Shown here: piece after piece, positions 8,732 through 16,772 of the stretch
Position numbering within the stretch: the first letter of the stretch is position 1
How the letters are laid out: each line of letters opens with the position of its first letter
Assembly (NCBI GenBank): GCA_016706845.1
Contig: JADJIV010000042.1
Span: 1-20,302, forward strand
Length of the DNA stretch: 20,302 nucleotides
Source of the DNA: PNOJ01 sp016706845
GTDB lineage: Bacteria; Krumholzibacteriota; Krumholzibacteriia; LZORAL124-64-63
Direction: 5' to 3'
Translations under genes and position numbers: made by a program
Notes under the pieces: generated by a model
Told to the model about the DNA's origin: nothing
Database searches by the model: none
The model's input: only the letters and a program-made list of their open reading frames with translations

Positions 8732-8906
8732 GCTTCCGCGATGTCTTCGGTCCCAGCCTGCAGAGGTCGGCCCGGGGGGTGAATCCGGCGATGACGGACC
8801 TGCTCGGCGCTTTGCCGGCACCGGACCACAACGAAAGCAGACGCCCGATGAGCGCCCATCCCCGCGTAGGCCTCGTCGCGGTCGCGCTCCCCGCGGAGGT
8901 GTTACC

Positions 8907-9941
8907 ATGTGGTTCCAGGTGATCCTTGCGGCCACCGCGGCGCTCGTCCTCGCCGGACCGGCGGCCGGCGGCATGGCTGCGCCACTCGACACCACCCAGC
9001 TTCGGGAGGCTGCCGTGGACGTACGTCCTTTCCAGCTCAGCGACGACGATGACTGGATCGGCGAGGCGATCTGTTACGGACCGCACCGCGACGGCCAGCG
9101 ACCGGGCGGGCCCGGTCCCGCGGCCGACCAGATCCTCGAAGACCTGCGTCTGATGCGGCCGCGGTGGCGCCTGCTGCGGACCTACGGCGCGGCGGAGACC
9201 GCCGAGACGATCCTCGCGGCGATCCGCGCCGATTCCCTGGGCATGAAGGTCATGCTGGGCGCGTGGATCGAGCCCGAACGGGCAGACGGCGACCAGGGCG
9301 CGCCGGACGCCGAGAAGACCGGCGCCAACGAGCGGGAATGCGCGGCCGCGATCCGGCTGGCCAACGCCTACCCCGACGTGGTCATCGCCGTGTGCGTGGG
9401 CAACGAGACCCAGGTGTCGTGGTCGGGGAACCGCTGCTCCCCGGCGACGCTGATCGCCCGGATCCGCCAGGTGCGCGCGGCCGTGACGGTCCCGGTCAGC
9501 ACCGCCGACGATTTCGCCTACTGGCGCGAGCCCGCCAGCCGCGAGGTGGCCCGCGAGCTCGACTTCATCACCCTGCACGCGCATCCGCTGTGGAACGGCC
9601 GCTCCCTGGACGAGGGCCTGCCGTGGCTCGACGCCCGCCTGGCCGAGGTGCGCGACGCGCACCCGGGCGCGACGCTGGCGCTGGGCGAGGTCGGCTGGGC
9701 GACCGACCGCGGGACCGAGGGGAATCAGGGGCGGCTGATCGCGGGCCGCACCGACGAGGCGAGCCAGACCGAATTCTACCGGCGCTACCGCGCCTGGGTC
9801 GCGGACGCTCGCCTGGCTTCGTTCTGGTTCGAGGCCTTCGACGAGAACTGGAAGGGCAGCGACGACCCGCACGAGGTCGAGAAGCACTGGGGGCTGTTCC
9901 GCGCCGACCGCTCCCCCAAGCCGGCGCTGGCCGTCGAGTGA
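8907..9941 (+). CDS. Secreted GH17 family beta-1,3-glucanase/glucanosyltransferase
   Basis: A 344-residue protein with an N-terminal signal peptide (VILAATAALVLAGPAAGGMA). The rest is a GH17 TIM-barrel domain. GICYGP-like opening sequence is present (EAICYGPHRD), and RLLRTYGAAE fits the family. The acid/base motif VGNET carries E167 (codon 9405-9407). The nucleophile motif GEVGWATDRG carries E261 (codon 9687-9689). FWFEAFDENWK and HWGLF close the barrel. GH17 enzymes act on beta-1,3-glucan as endohydrolases or transglucosylases. GGAGGT lies 6 nt upstream of the ATG, a strong site. The gene has no sorting domain, unlike the GH16 protein, so it may stay periplasmic. It is intact, with no frameshift. 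It is convergent with the Mo-hydroxylase operon. Confidence 0.88.
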   Translation: MWFQVILAATAALVLAGPAAGGMAAPLDTTQLREAAVDVRPFQLSDDDDWIGEAICYGPHRDGQRPGGPGPAADQILEDLRLMRPRWRLLRTYGAAETAETILAAIRADSLGMKVMLGAWIEPERADGDQGAPDAEKTGANERECAAAIRLANAYPDVVIAVCVGNETQVSWSGNRCSPATLIARIRQVRAAVTVPVSTADDFAYWREPASREVARELDFITLHAHPLWNGRSLDEGLPWLDARLAEVRDAHPGATLALGEVGWATDRGTEGNQGRLIAGRTDEASQTEFYRRYRAWVADARLASFWFEAFDENWKGSDDPHEVEKHWGLFRADRSPKPALAVE

Positions 9942-9961
9942 CGGCCGTCGGCTGACGACCG

Positions 9962-9976
9962 GCGGCGAGACGCCGC
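9962..9976. terminator. Short hairpin between convergent GH17 and Mo-hydroxylase genes
   Basis: GCGGCG (9962-9967), loop AGA, CGCCGC (9971-9976) forms a perfect 6-bp stem in the 49-bp gap between the two stops. No U-tract follows. At this GC content such a stem could arise by chance, so its role as a shared terminator is a weak inference from position. Confidence 0.3.
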
Positions 9977-9990
9977 GCCACGCCCGCGAG

Positions 9991-12305
9991 CTAGCCGGGG
10001 AGCGCGCCGAGCACCTTTTCCGGCGTGACCGGCAGCTCCCGCACCCGCGCCCCCACCGCCGCCGCCACCGCGTTGGCGATCGCCGCCGGCGGCGTGTCGA
10101 TCCCGATCTCCCCGACGCTCTTGGCCCCGTACGGCCCGCTCGGCTCGTGGCTCGCCACGAGCTCCGCCCTGATCGACGGGATGTCCTCGCGCCCCGGGAT
10201 CTTGTAGCTCATCAGGTCGCGCGTCCGCAGGTGGCCCTGCGGCCCGTACACGACCTCCTCCCACAGCGCCATGCCGATGCCCTGCGCCAGCCCGCCCTCG
10301 ACCTGCACCAGCGCCAGGTTCGGGTTGATGGCCTGGCCGCAGTCCACCACCGCCACGTAGTCCACGAGCGTGACCTCGCCGGTGGCCGCATCGACTTCGA
10401 CTTCGGCGAAGGCGGCCATGTACGGCGGCGGCGACTTCTCGCAGAGGTGGCTGCCGGTGGTCATCAGCTGCTTCTGGTGCTCGCTGCAGAGCAGCTTCGC
10501 CGACAGGTCCGCAGCGTGATCGCGCCGTCCGGCCCACGCACCTCGCGCCCGTCGAACGCCGCCAGCGCCGGCTCGCACCCCAGCGAGCGCGCCCCCTCGA
10601 CCAGGATCTCGGCGCGCATCTTCAGCGCCGCCTCGCGCACCGCGTGTCCCGAGACGTAGGTCGTGCTCGAGGCGTAGGCGCCGGTGTCGAAGGGCGTGCG
10701 GTCGGTGTCCGAGGCGTAGACGATGATGTCGCCGGTCGGCACGCCGAGCGTCTCGGCCGCGATCTGAGCGAGGATCGTGTCGCTGCCGGTGCCGAGGTCC
10801 GTCGCCCCGATCAGCAGGTTGAAGGAGCCGAAGTCGTTGAGCTTGAGCGTCGCGGCCGCCATGTCGATGGTCGGGATGCCCGAGCCCTGCATCGCCAGGG
10901 CCATGCCCAGGCCGCGGAACACGCCGGGCGCCGTCTCGCGCCGCGGGCCCTTGGCGTCCCAGCCGATCAGCTCCCTGCCGCGGCGGATGCACTCGGGCAG
11001 CTTGCAGCTCTCGACGATCATCTCCACGCCCTCGGTGCCCTCGCCCATGATGACGAAGATGGGCGAGGTCTCCGCCTCGGCGATCATGTTCTTCTCTCGC
11101 AGGACGATCGGGTCGAGCCCCAGCTCGCCCGCCAGCTCGTCCAGCGCCGACTCCAGGGCGAAGTTGCCCTGGATCGCCCCGTAGCCGCGGTAGGCGCCGC
11201 CCGGCACGCGGTTGGTGTAGACCGTGCGGCCGCCGAAGCGCACCGCCGCGACCTTGTTGTACAGGGGCAGCGTCTTGGCGCCGGCCACCATGAACACCGT
11301 CAGGGCGTGCTCGCCGTAGGCGCCGGTGTCGGACAGCACCTCGAGGTCGATGGCGCGCAGCGTGCCGTCGCGGTCGGCGCCCAGGGTCACGTCCAGCCGC
11401 ATCGGGTGGCGCGTGTTGGTGGCCTCGAAGACCTCGCGCCGCGTGTAGACCATCTTGGCGGGCCGGCCCGTGCGCAGCGTCGCCAGCGCGCAGAACAGCT
11501 CGCCGTGGAGCATCTGCTTGCCGCCGAAGCCGCCGCCGATGCGCGGCTTCACGACGCGGATCTCCTTCACCTCGCGCTCCAGGGCGCGCGCCATGATGCG
11601 CCGCACGTGCCACGGCGTCTGCGTCGAACTCATGACGTTCAGCCGCCCGTGCACGTCCAGCCAGGTGCAGGCGCAGTGGGGCTCCAGCGCCACGTGCTGC
11701 TGGGCCTGCGTGTAGTAGCGCCGGCGCAGCACGACCGCGGACGCCGCGACGACCGCGTCCACGTCTCCCACGTGCATGCTATAGGCGCTGGCGACGTTGC
11801 GCCGCGGCTCGAAGCCGATCGGGAAGTTCTCGTGGATCTCCGGTTCGGGGTGCAGCACGACGGGGTTGTCCAGCGCGGCCTCGAAGTCCAGCACCGCCGG
11901 CAGCACCTCGTACTCCACGCGCACCGCGCGCGCCGCCTCGCGGGCCTGCTCCTCGGTCTCGGCCGCGACGATGGCGGCTTCGTCGCCCACGTGGCGCACG
12001 TACTCGTCCAGGATGAAGCGGTCGCGGGGCGAGGGCTCGGGGTGCCCCTGGCCGGCGCGCGTCACCGCCACGCGCGGAACGTCCCGCCAGGTGAAGACGG
12101 CCAGCACCCCGGGCATCGCCAGCGCCGCGGCTGCGTCGACCGACAGGATGCGGGCGTGGGCGTGCGGGCTGCGCACCGCCACCACGCACAGCGACTCGCG
12201 CGGCGCCAGGTCGTCGGTGTAGGCGGGCGTGCCGCGCACCAGGCCCAGGGCGTCGATCTTGGGCAGGGACCTGCCGACTTCCCGCAGTCCGTCGTCTCGC
12301 TTCAT
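9991..12305 (-). CDS. Xanthine dehydrogenase-family molybdopterin-binding (large) subunit, one frameshift
   Basis: The repaired length is 771 residues, usual for a stand-alone Mo subunit. The N-terminal ald_Xan_dh_C domain starts VRGTPAYTDDLAP. The Mo-pterin domain follows, with STQTPWHVRRI, PRIGGGFGGKQ, VPGGAYRGYGA, LIGATDLGTGSDT and, near the C-terminus, KSVGEIGIDTPPAAIANA, whose GEIG Glu is the conserved catalytic base of the family. The active-site region is complete. The frame slips near 10507-10514 after GAITL; one base is missing and it resumes as DLSAKLLCSEHQKQLM. Its ATG (12305-12303) overlaps the TGA of the 2Fe-2S gene, so translation is coupled. Substrate (purine, nicotinate, aromatic or aldehyde) cannot be read from the sequence. 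No XdhC-type maturation gene is in the window. Confidence 0.85.
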
Positions 12306-12754
12306 CGCGCCTCCTGCAGGTAGCGGCGGATCGCGCGGGTCTGGCTGACGTAGCCGCCGCAGCGGCAGAGGTTGCCGGCCAGGTAGTGGTTGATCGCCTC
12401 GTCGTCCGGGTCGTCCAGTTCCCGGCTCATCGCCACGACCGCGACCACCAGCCCGGGCGCGCAGAAGCCGCACTGGTCGGCCCCCTCGGCCGCCAGGCAG
12501 GCGCCCAGATGCGCCGCCGCCTCGGGCAGCCCCTCGACCGTGGTCACCTCGCGGCCGTCGGCGCGCGGCGCGGGCACCGCGCACGAGGGCACCGGCGCGC
12601 CGTCCAGCAGCACCGTGCAGGTGCCGCACGAGGCGGTGTCGCAGCCGCGCTTCACGCTCAGCACGCCGTGGCGCCGCAGCGCGTCCAGCAGCGCCTCGCC
12701 GGGCTCGACGTCCCAGTCCGCGCGCCGCCCGTTCAGGACCAGGGAGATGTTCAT
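12302..12754 (-). CDS. 2Fe-2S iron-sulfur subunit of molybdenum hydroxylase
   Basis: A 150-residue electron-transfer subunit with two [2Fe-2S] clusters. The N-terminal plant-ferredoxin-type domain ligates through C38, C43, C46 and C58 (CDTASCGTC ... C). The C-terminal four-helix domain ligates through C95, C98, C130 and C132 (CGFC ... CRC). All eight ligands are present. The family length is about 150-165. It lies between the FAD and Mo subunit genes with 4-bp ATGA overlaps on both sides, the standard arrangement of a heterotrimeric enzyme. Electrons pass from the Mo site through these clusters to FAD. Confidence 0.93.
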   Translation of the reverse strand: MNISLVLNGRRADWDVEPGEALLDALRRHGVLSVKRGCDTASCGTCTVLLDGAPVPSCAVPAPRADGREVTTVEGLPEAAAHLGACLAAEGADQCGFCAPGLVVAVVAMSRELDDPDDEAINHYLAGNLCRCGGYVSQTRAIRRYLQEAR

Positions 12755-13527
12755 GCCAGGACCTCCTCGACCGCGCGCGTCACCAGCGCGGCGCACACCC
12801 GGCGGCGGTAGTCCGCCGAAGCCCGCAGGTCGTCGCCGAAGTCCAGCTCCGCGGCCGCCGCCGCGCCCGCGCCGCGCGCGTCCCCGGCCGCGGCCGCCTG
12901 CATGGCCCCGCGCGCCAGCCGCGCCGCGCCGGGCCGCGCCCCCACGGCGACCCTCACCGCGCCGCCGTCGCCGACCGCCGCCACGTTCAGCACCGCGAAG
13001 TCCGTCCGCACCCGCGTCAGGTCCCGCCAGGCGCAGCGCGCCGCCGTCGTCGGCACCACCACTTCGACCAGCACGTCGCGCGCCGGCGCCTTGTCGGCCA
13101 GGAACTGCTCCAGGGGTTTGCGCCCGCCGCGCTCCAGCACGACGTCCGCGCCCAGCGCCAGCAGCGCCGTGGTCAGGTTGGCGAAGGCGTAGCGCCCGGC
13201 CACCGTGCCGCCCACGGTCACGATGTTGCGCACCTGCACCCCGACGATGTTCTGCACGCAGCGTCCCAGCAGCCCGCCGCAGCAGTCCCGCACCACGACG
13301 TCGGTCTCCAGGCGCCGGTAGGTCACCATGGCCCCGAGCCGCAGCGCCCCGTCCTCGACGCGCACCTGGTCGAGCCCGGCGTCGCAGAGGTCGACGGCCG
13401 TCTCGTACCCCCGCGTCGCCAACCTCAGATAGGCTCCGCCCCCGATCAGCGCCGCACGTTCGTCCCCTTCGATCAGGGCGAGCGCCTCGGCGGCCGACTT
13501 CGGCCGCAAATATGCCTTCACCGCCAT
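12751..13527 (-). CDS. FAD-binding subunit of molybdenum hydroxylase (CoxM/XdhB type)
   Basis: A 258-residue subunit, slightly shorter than the usual 270-300. The FAD-binding PCMH-type domain shows LIGGGAYLRL (residues 27-36) and TVGGTVAGRYAFANL (104-118), equivalents of the two glycine-rich FAD motifs. The C-terminal part corresponds to CO_deh_flav_C. I chose ATG at 13527 because homology to the family starts there and AAGGGA lies about 7 nt upstream. An open frame continues to 13674 but would run through the structured element and has no family resemblance. It is the first gene of the operon. A candidate promoter lies at 13574-13602. Confidence 0.88.
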   Translation of the reverse strand: MAVKAYLRPKSAAEALALIEGDERAALIGGGAYLRLATRGYETAVDLCDAGLDQVRVEDGALRLGAMVTYRRLETDVVVRDCCGGLLGRCVQNIVGVQVRNIVTVGGTVAGRYAFANLTTALLALGADVVLERGGRKPLEQFLADKAPARDVLVEVVVPTTAARCAWRDLTRVRTDFAVLNVAAVGDGGAVRVAVGARPGAARLARGAMQAAAAGDARGAGAAAAAELDFGDDLRASADYRRRVCAALVTRAVEEVLA

Positions 13528-13573
13528 GGACCCATCCCTTCCGGTCGCCCTGGACTTGAGCTCGCAGATTTGA

Positions 13574-13602
13574 AGTGTAGCATCCGCACGGTGACCGACC
13601 AA
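13574..13602 (-). promoter_or_regulatory. Candidate promoter of the Mo-hydroxylase operon
   Basis: On the minus strand TTGGTC (13602-13597) and TACACT (13579-13574) are 17 nt apart, a fair sigma70 fit at the -10 and a poor one at the -35. The spacer contains CGGTCACCG, also present in the 8545-8574 promoter. An inverted pair CCGCAC (13584-13589) and GTGCGG (13603-13608) brackets the -35. The leader to the ATG at 13527 would be about 40 nt. Confidence 0.4.
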
Positions 13603-13627
13603 GTGCGGCCTACGTCCCGGGTCCACA

Positions 13628-13742
13628 CACGCGTCCTGTCGGGGGGCGCTTGCCGGGCATCCTGTGCCCGGCATCGCTTGGCTGTCGGGCTCCGGCGCCC
13701 TCCTGGCGCCGGAACCCGGCAGACACCCCGACAGGACGCGTG
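13628..13742. repeat. Structured inverted-repeat element: 17-bp outer stem enclosing two hairpins
   Basis: CACGCGTCCTGTCGGGG (13628-13644) is the exact reverse complement of 13726-13742. Inside are two further stems. The first is TGCCGGGCA (13651-13659) with TGCCCGGCA (13665-13673), loop TCCTG. The second is TCCGGCGCC (13691-13699) with GGCGCCGGA (13705-13713), loop CTCCT; it is extended outward across a 1x1 mismatch by CTGTCGGG (13682-13689) pairing CCCGGCAG (13715-13722) with one G-U-type pair. As RNA this is a three-way junction. No protein frame explains it. It lies downstream of rlmI and upstream of the Mo-hydroxylase operon, so it could end rlmI transcription, be a REP-like repeat, or be an independent structured RNA. 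Confidence 0.75.
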
Positions 13743-13782
13743 ACCCGGACTGATGGATGTGGGCAGGGAAGCGGACGGATCT

Positions 13783-15000
13783 TCAGCTCACGAGCAGCAG
13801 CAGTCCCTTGAGGTACTCGCCTTCGCGGTGGCCCAGCATCCAGGGGTGGTCAGGGCCTCCCGATAGGCGTCTCAGTACGCGGGCGCGGCGGCCGGCGGCG
13901 AGCACGGCTTCCTGGGCCACCTGCTGGAAGCGCGTGAGGTTCATCGCCTGGCTGCAGGAGAAGGTCAGCAGCAGGCCGCCGGGCGCCAGCTTGTCGATGC
14001 CCAGGCGGTTGATCTCGCGGTAGCCGCGCTCGGCCCCGTCGAGCTCGCGCTGCGAGCGGGCGAACTTCGGCGGGTCGAGGATGACCAGGTCGTAGCGGTC
14101 GCGGCCCGGGCGCAGGAAGCGGAACACGTCCTCGCGCTGCACCAGGCCGGCCGCCTCGGGGAAGCCGTTGCGCCGCAGGTTGCGCTCCGCCGCCGCGCAG
14201 GCCGATTTCGAGGCGTCGACCGACACCACGTTCTCGGCGCCGCCCGCGGCCGCCGACATCGAGAAGCCGCCGGTGTAGGCGAAGCAGTTCAGGACGCGGC
14301 GGTCGCGCGCCAGCGTGCCGACGAGCGCGCGGTTCTCGCGCTGGTCGAGGTAGAGGCCGGTCTTGTGGCCCGCCTCGGGCGAAGTCTCGTAGACCAGCCC
14401 GTTCTCGCGCACCAGCACCGGGTCGGTCAGCGCGCCCGCCAGCAGGCCGCGGACCGCCTCGAGCCCCTCGTCGGTCCGGGTGCGGGAATCGCTGCGTTCG
14501 AAGACGAAGGTCGGGGCGAGGTGCTCGGTCAAGGCGGCGAGCACTTCTTCGCGCCAGCGCTCGGCGCCCGCGGTCAGGAACTGCAGGACCAGGCCCGTCC
14601 CGTAGCGGTCGATGACCAGGCCCGGCAGGCCGTCACCCTCGGAGTTCACCAGGCGGTAGCAGTCGGTCCGCTCCTCGCCGCCGGCGCCCAGCCGCCCGCC
14701 GTCGCCCAGGCCCAGGGCGGCGCGCGCGGCGACGGCCTCGCCCAGGCGGTCGCGCAGCAGGCGGCGCGTCACCGGACCCTCGAGGCTGACGATCCGCCCG
14801 GCCAGCAGCGACCGCGTGTTGACGTAACCCCAGCCCAGCGCGGCGCCGTCCTGGGTCGTGAACGCGCAGGGGTCGCCCGGCGCCTGGTAGCCCATCACGC
14901 GGGCGATCGAGCCCTTGAAGACCCAGGGATGCCGTCCGGGCTCCGCGTCCTCGCGGCCCGGCTTGACCACGACGGTGCAGGTGGTGCGCGGGGCGGTCAT
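13783..15000 (-). CDS. rlmI: Class I SAM-dependent 23S rRNA (cytosine) methyltransferase, RlmI family
   Basis: A 405-residue protein matching RlmI, which makes m5C1962 in 23S rRNA. Residues about 7-75 are the PUA RNA-binding domain (VVKPGREDAEPGRHPWVFKGSI). A central linker has RLVNSEGDGLPGLVIDRYG and ETSPEAGHKTGLYLDQREN. The Rossmann methyltransferase domain has motif I LNCFAYTGGFSMSA (237-250), VVSVDASKSA, DPPKF (309-313), and FSCSQ (347-351) holding the conserved catalytic Cys at 349. The ATG (15000-14998) overlaps the TGA of the upstream lipoprotein gene, so translation is coupled. The frame is intact. Modification of the exact E. coli position is inferred from family membership. Confidence 0.9.
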   Translation of the reverse strand: MTAPRTTCTVVVKPGREDAEPGRHPWVFKGSIARVMGYQAPGDPCAFTTQDGAALGWGYVNTRSLLAGRIVSLEGPVTRRLLRDRLGEAVAARAALGLGDGGRLGAGGEERTDCYRLVNSEGDGLPGLVIDRYGTGLVLQFLTAGAERWREEVLAALTEHLAPTFVFERSDSRTRTDEGLEAVRGLLAGALTDPVLVRENGLVYETSPEAGHKTGLYLDQRENRALVGTLARDRRVLNCFAYTGGFSMSAAAGGAENVVSVDASKSACAAAERNLRRNGFPEAAGLVQREDVFRFLRPGRDRYDLVILDPPKFARSQRELDGAERGYREINRLGIDKLAPGGLLLTFSCSQAMNLTRFQQVAQEAVLAAGRRARVLRRLSGGPDHPWMLGHREGEYLKGLLLLVS

Positions 15001-15456
15001 GGCGCCACGGCGTCGGGCCGCGCGGCATCGCACGGCTGGCGGCGCAGGCGGCGCCACACCTCGTCGATCACGTAGCGGCGCCCCTTGGCCACGAAGTCCG
15101 CGGCGTGGTGCCAGAGGTCCCCCTCGAGCCGGCAGCTGAAAGCGACCTTCTCGCCCATCAGCGCCTCGTTCGAGTGGATGCGGATGCACTCGGTGTAGAC
15201 GCCGTCGCGGTAGCTCCAGGTTCCCGCGCCGCCGTCGAACTTGCCTGCGGCCCGCCCGGTGGTGGCGAACGCGTCGTCGGTCACGAGCTTGACGATGTCG
15301 CCCGGCCCCGGCGACTCGCCGGCCGGGAAACGGTGTTCTCCATCCCGGACCAGGATCCAGGAGCCGCGCAGGTCGGGGGACGTCCCGGCAACCGGACAAC
15401 AGCGAGAGGATCAGCAGGGTCGCGGCGCCGCACGCCGACAGCCGTCGTTTCGACAT
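14997..15456 (-). CDS. Lipocalin-like lipoprotein, one frameshift
   Basis: The repaired length is about 152 residues. A lipoprotein signal peptide (MSKRRLSACGAATLLILSLLSGC) has the lipobox LSGC with Cys at about residue 23. The mature part has DLRGSWILVRDGEHRF, GTWSYRDGVYTECIRIHSNEAL, VAFSCRLEGDLWHH and RRYVIDEVWRRL, the strand pattern of small lipocalin-like lipoproteins (the W-K/I-L opening and EVW ending). The frame slips at the C5 run at 15375-15379: either one C too many or two bases missing. GGAGG lies 6 nt before the ATG. Its TGA overlaps the rlmI start. The ligand is unknown. Confidence 0.65.
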
Positions 15457-15578
15457 GGTCCAACCTCCAGGCGACGGGACGCCCGCATGGGAACAGGTCC
15501 CCGGATCGGGGTCAAGCGCATCCTCGGCGCCTTCCCGCCGTATACTACATCCCTGGCACCATCCACCGGGAGCGTTTC

Positions 15579-16565
15579 ATGAAACGGACCATCGTCCCGA
15601 CCATCGCGATCGTCCTGCTGGCGGTCCCGCCCGCCGGAGCCCAGATCCCCGACGGCCCCTTCCTGGGCCAGGGCGACCCGCCCGCCGTCCCCGCGCTCTT
15701 CGCGCCGGGCCTCGTCAACTGCGGCCTCGCGACCCGCGACGTGGCGATGACCCCCGCGGGCGACGAGATCTACTTCGGGGTCAGCATCGGCGAGTTCGTG
15801 CTGAGCACCGTTCTGGTCACGCACCGGCTGGAAGATGGCTGGACGCCGCCCGAGGTGGCGCCGTTCGCCGACGATCCCAGGTACCGGGTCATGGAGCCGT
15901 GCATCAGCCCCGACGGCGCGCTGCTGTTCTTCGCCAGTGGCCAGCCCGGCGGCACGCGCCCGGCCCGGCCCGACCACGACATCTGGGTCGCCGAACGCGG
16001 CCCGGACGGATGGGGCGAGCCGCGGCCGGTACCCGGCGGCGTCAACAGCGAGGCGCCCGACTTCTACCCCAGCGCGGCCCGTGACGGCACCCTCTATTTC
16101 ACCCGCGACGACCCGCAGACCGGCGTCAGCGAGCTGCGCCGCGCCGCCCGCGCCGGCGAGGTCTGGCTGGAGTCGGAGCGCCTGCCCGACGCCGTCCAGC
16201 TGGGCCGCACGAGGTTCAACGCCTGGGTGGACCCCGATCAGCGCTTCCTGATCGTCCCCGCCTACGGCATGCCCGACTCGCGGGGCGGCACCGACTACTA
16301 TCTGGTGCGGCGCGAAGGCAACGGCTGGAGCGCGCCGGCCAACCTCGGGGATCTCGTCAACACTGCTGACCGCAGCGAGTACTCGGCCTGCCTGTCACCG
16401 GACGGACGGGCGCTGTTCTTCATGTCGGCCCGCAACGACCTGGCTGCCCGCGCGCCCGACCCGCTGACCCTGAAATCCCTGCACGCCCTGGATGACGCCC
16501 CGGGCAACGGGCGTTCGGCGATCTGGTGGGTCGATGCCGGTTTCCTGGACCGGTTGGCGCGCTGA
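15579..16565 (+). CDS. Secreted PD40 (TolB/WD40-like) beta-propeller protein
   Basis: A 328-residue exported protein. Residues 1-21 form a signal peptide (IVPTIAIVLLAVPPAGA). The rest carries repeated propeller blades of the PD40 kind: AMTPAGDEIYFGV, CISPDGALLFFASGQPGG followed by DIWVAERGPDGWGEP, YPSAARDGTLYFTRDD, and CLSPDGRALFFMSARND. The SPDG-(L/I)-x-F-x-S pattern and the following VxRxxxGWSxP are typical. Such proteins are periplasmic or outer-membrane interaction modules; no catalytic motif is seen. GGGAG lies 6 nt before the ATG. A TATACT hexamer at 15541-15546 could be a -10, but I found no matching -35. It is divergent from the lipoprotein gene. Confidence 0.8.
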   Translation: MKRTIVPTIAIVLLAVPPAGAQIPDGPFLGQGDPPAVPALFAPGLVNCGLATRDVAMTPAGDEIYFGVSIGEFVLSTVLVTHRLEDGWTPPEVAPFADDPRYRVMEPCISPDGALLFFASGQPGGTRPARPDHDIWVAERGPDGWGEPRPVPGGVNSEAPDFYPSAARDGTLYFTRDDPQTGVSELRRAARAGEVWLESERLPDAVQLGRTRFNAWVDPDQRFLIVPAYGMPDSRGGTDYYLVRREGNGWSAPANLGDLVNTADRSEYSACLSPDGRALFFMSARNDLAARAPDPLTLKSLHALDDAPGNGRSAIWWVDAGFLDRLAR

Positions 16566-16716
16566 CGGCGGGAATCCGGTGCGAACGGCCTGCTGACGTG
16601 ATGTTGAATTTTCAACAGGAATTTATCTTGACGTTTGGTCTGTTCGTGATATCGTGGTCCCGGTTCTCGGCTGGGGGGCCGGGAATGAGCTTACCATTTG
16701 TGAATTCGCATGCTGA

Positions 16717-16742
16717 CGATGTCGCTTTTTAGCGATGTCGCT
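16717..16742 (+). repeat. Two direct repeats abutting a promoter
   Basis: CGATGTCGCT occurs at 16717-16726 and again at 16733-16742, a 16-bp period, ending 1 bp before the -35 at 16744. The second copy with its flank reads AGCGATGTCGCT, itself a short inverted repeat. The position suits binding of a regulator next to RNA polymerase. Confidence 0.5.
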
Positions 16743-16743
16743 A

Positions 16744-16772
16744 TAGACTACCTGAGAAGTCTCCTTTATAAT
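16744..16772 (+). promoter_or_regulatory. Sigma70 promoter of the sugar transferase gene
   Basis: TAGACT (16744-16749), a 17-nt spacer, and a perfect TATAAT (16767-16772). Transcription would start near 16779 and leave a leader of about 93 nt before the ATG at 16872. In the leader TGGTGC-GAGT-GCACCA (16819-16834) forms a perfect 6-bp hairpin. Confidence 0.65.

Larger units (their letters stand above)
8419..8906. promoter_or_regulatory. Divergent AT-rich intergenic region between the secreted protein gene and GH17
   Basis: This 488-bp region holds no convincing gene. From the left it contains the roughly 125-nt 5' leader of the minus-strand gene, including GATTTGAAGT at 8430-8439, then the palindromic promoter at 8545-8574. 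Next is an AT-rich tract (8575-8660) with a possible plus-strand promoter: TTGTTA at 8607-8612 and AAATAAT at 8631-8637. The third operator-like copy is at 8711-8731. A GC-rich leader to the GH17 start at 8907 follows. A 34-codon minus-strand ORF (8591-8695) has no ribosome site or family resemblance. Confidence 0.55.

Noticed and set aside
10644..12323. Long plus-strand open frame opposite the Mo-hydroxylase large subunit
   Set aside because: The minus strand carries the full family signature; the plus-strand product is a compositional shadow rich in His, Gln, Arg and Val.
13528..13674. Upstream extension of the FAD subunit gene
   Set aside because: The extension runs into the structured element and has no FAD-subunit similarity; the ATG at 13527 starts the family homology and has a ribosome site.
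16684..16732. Possible 15-codon leader peptide (MSLPFVNSHADDVAF) before the sugar transferase
   Set aside because: It lies upstream of the better promoter (16744-16772), has no run of one regulatory amino acid, and no attenuator structure follows it.
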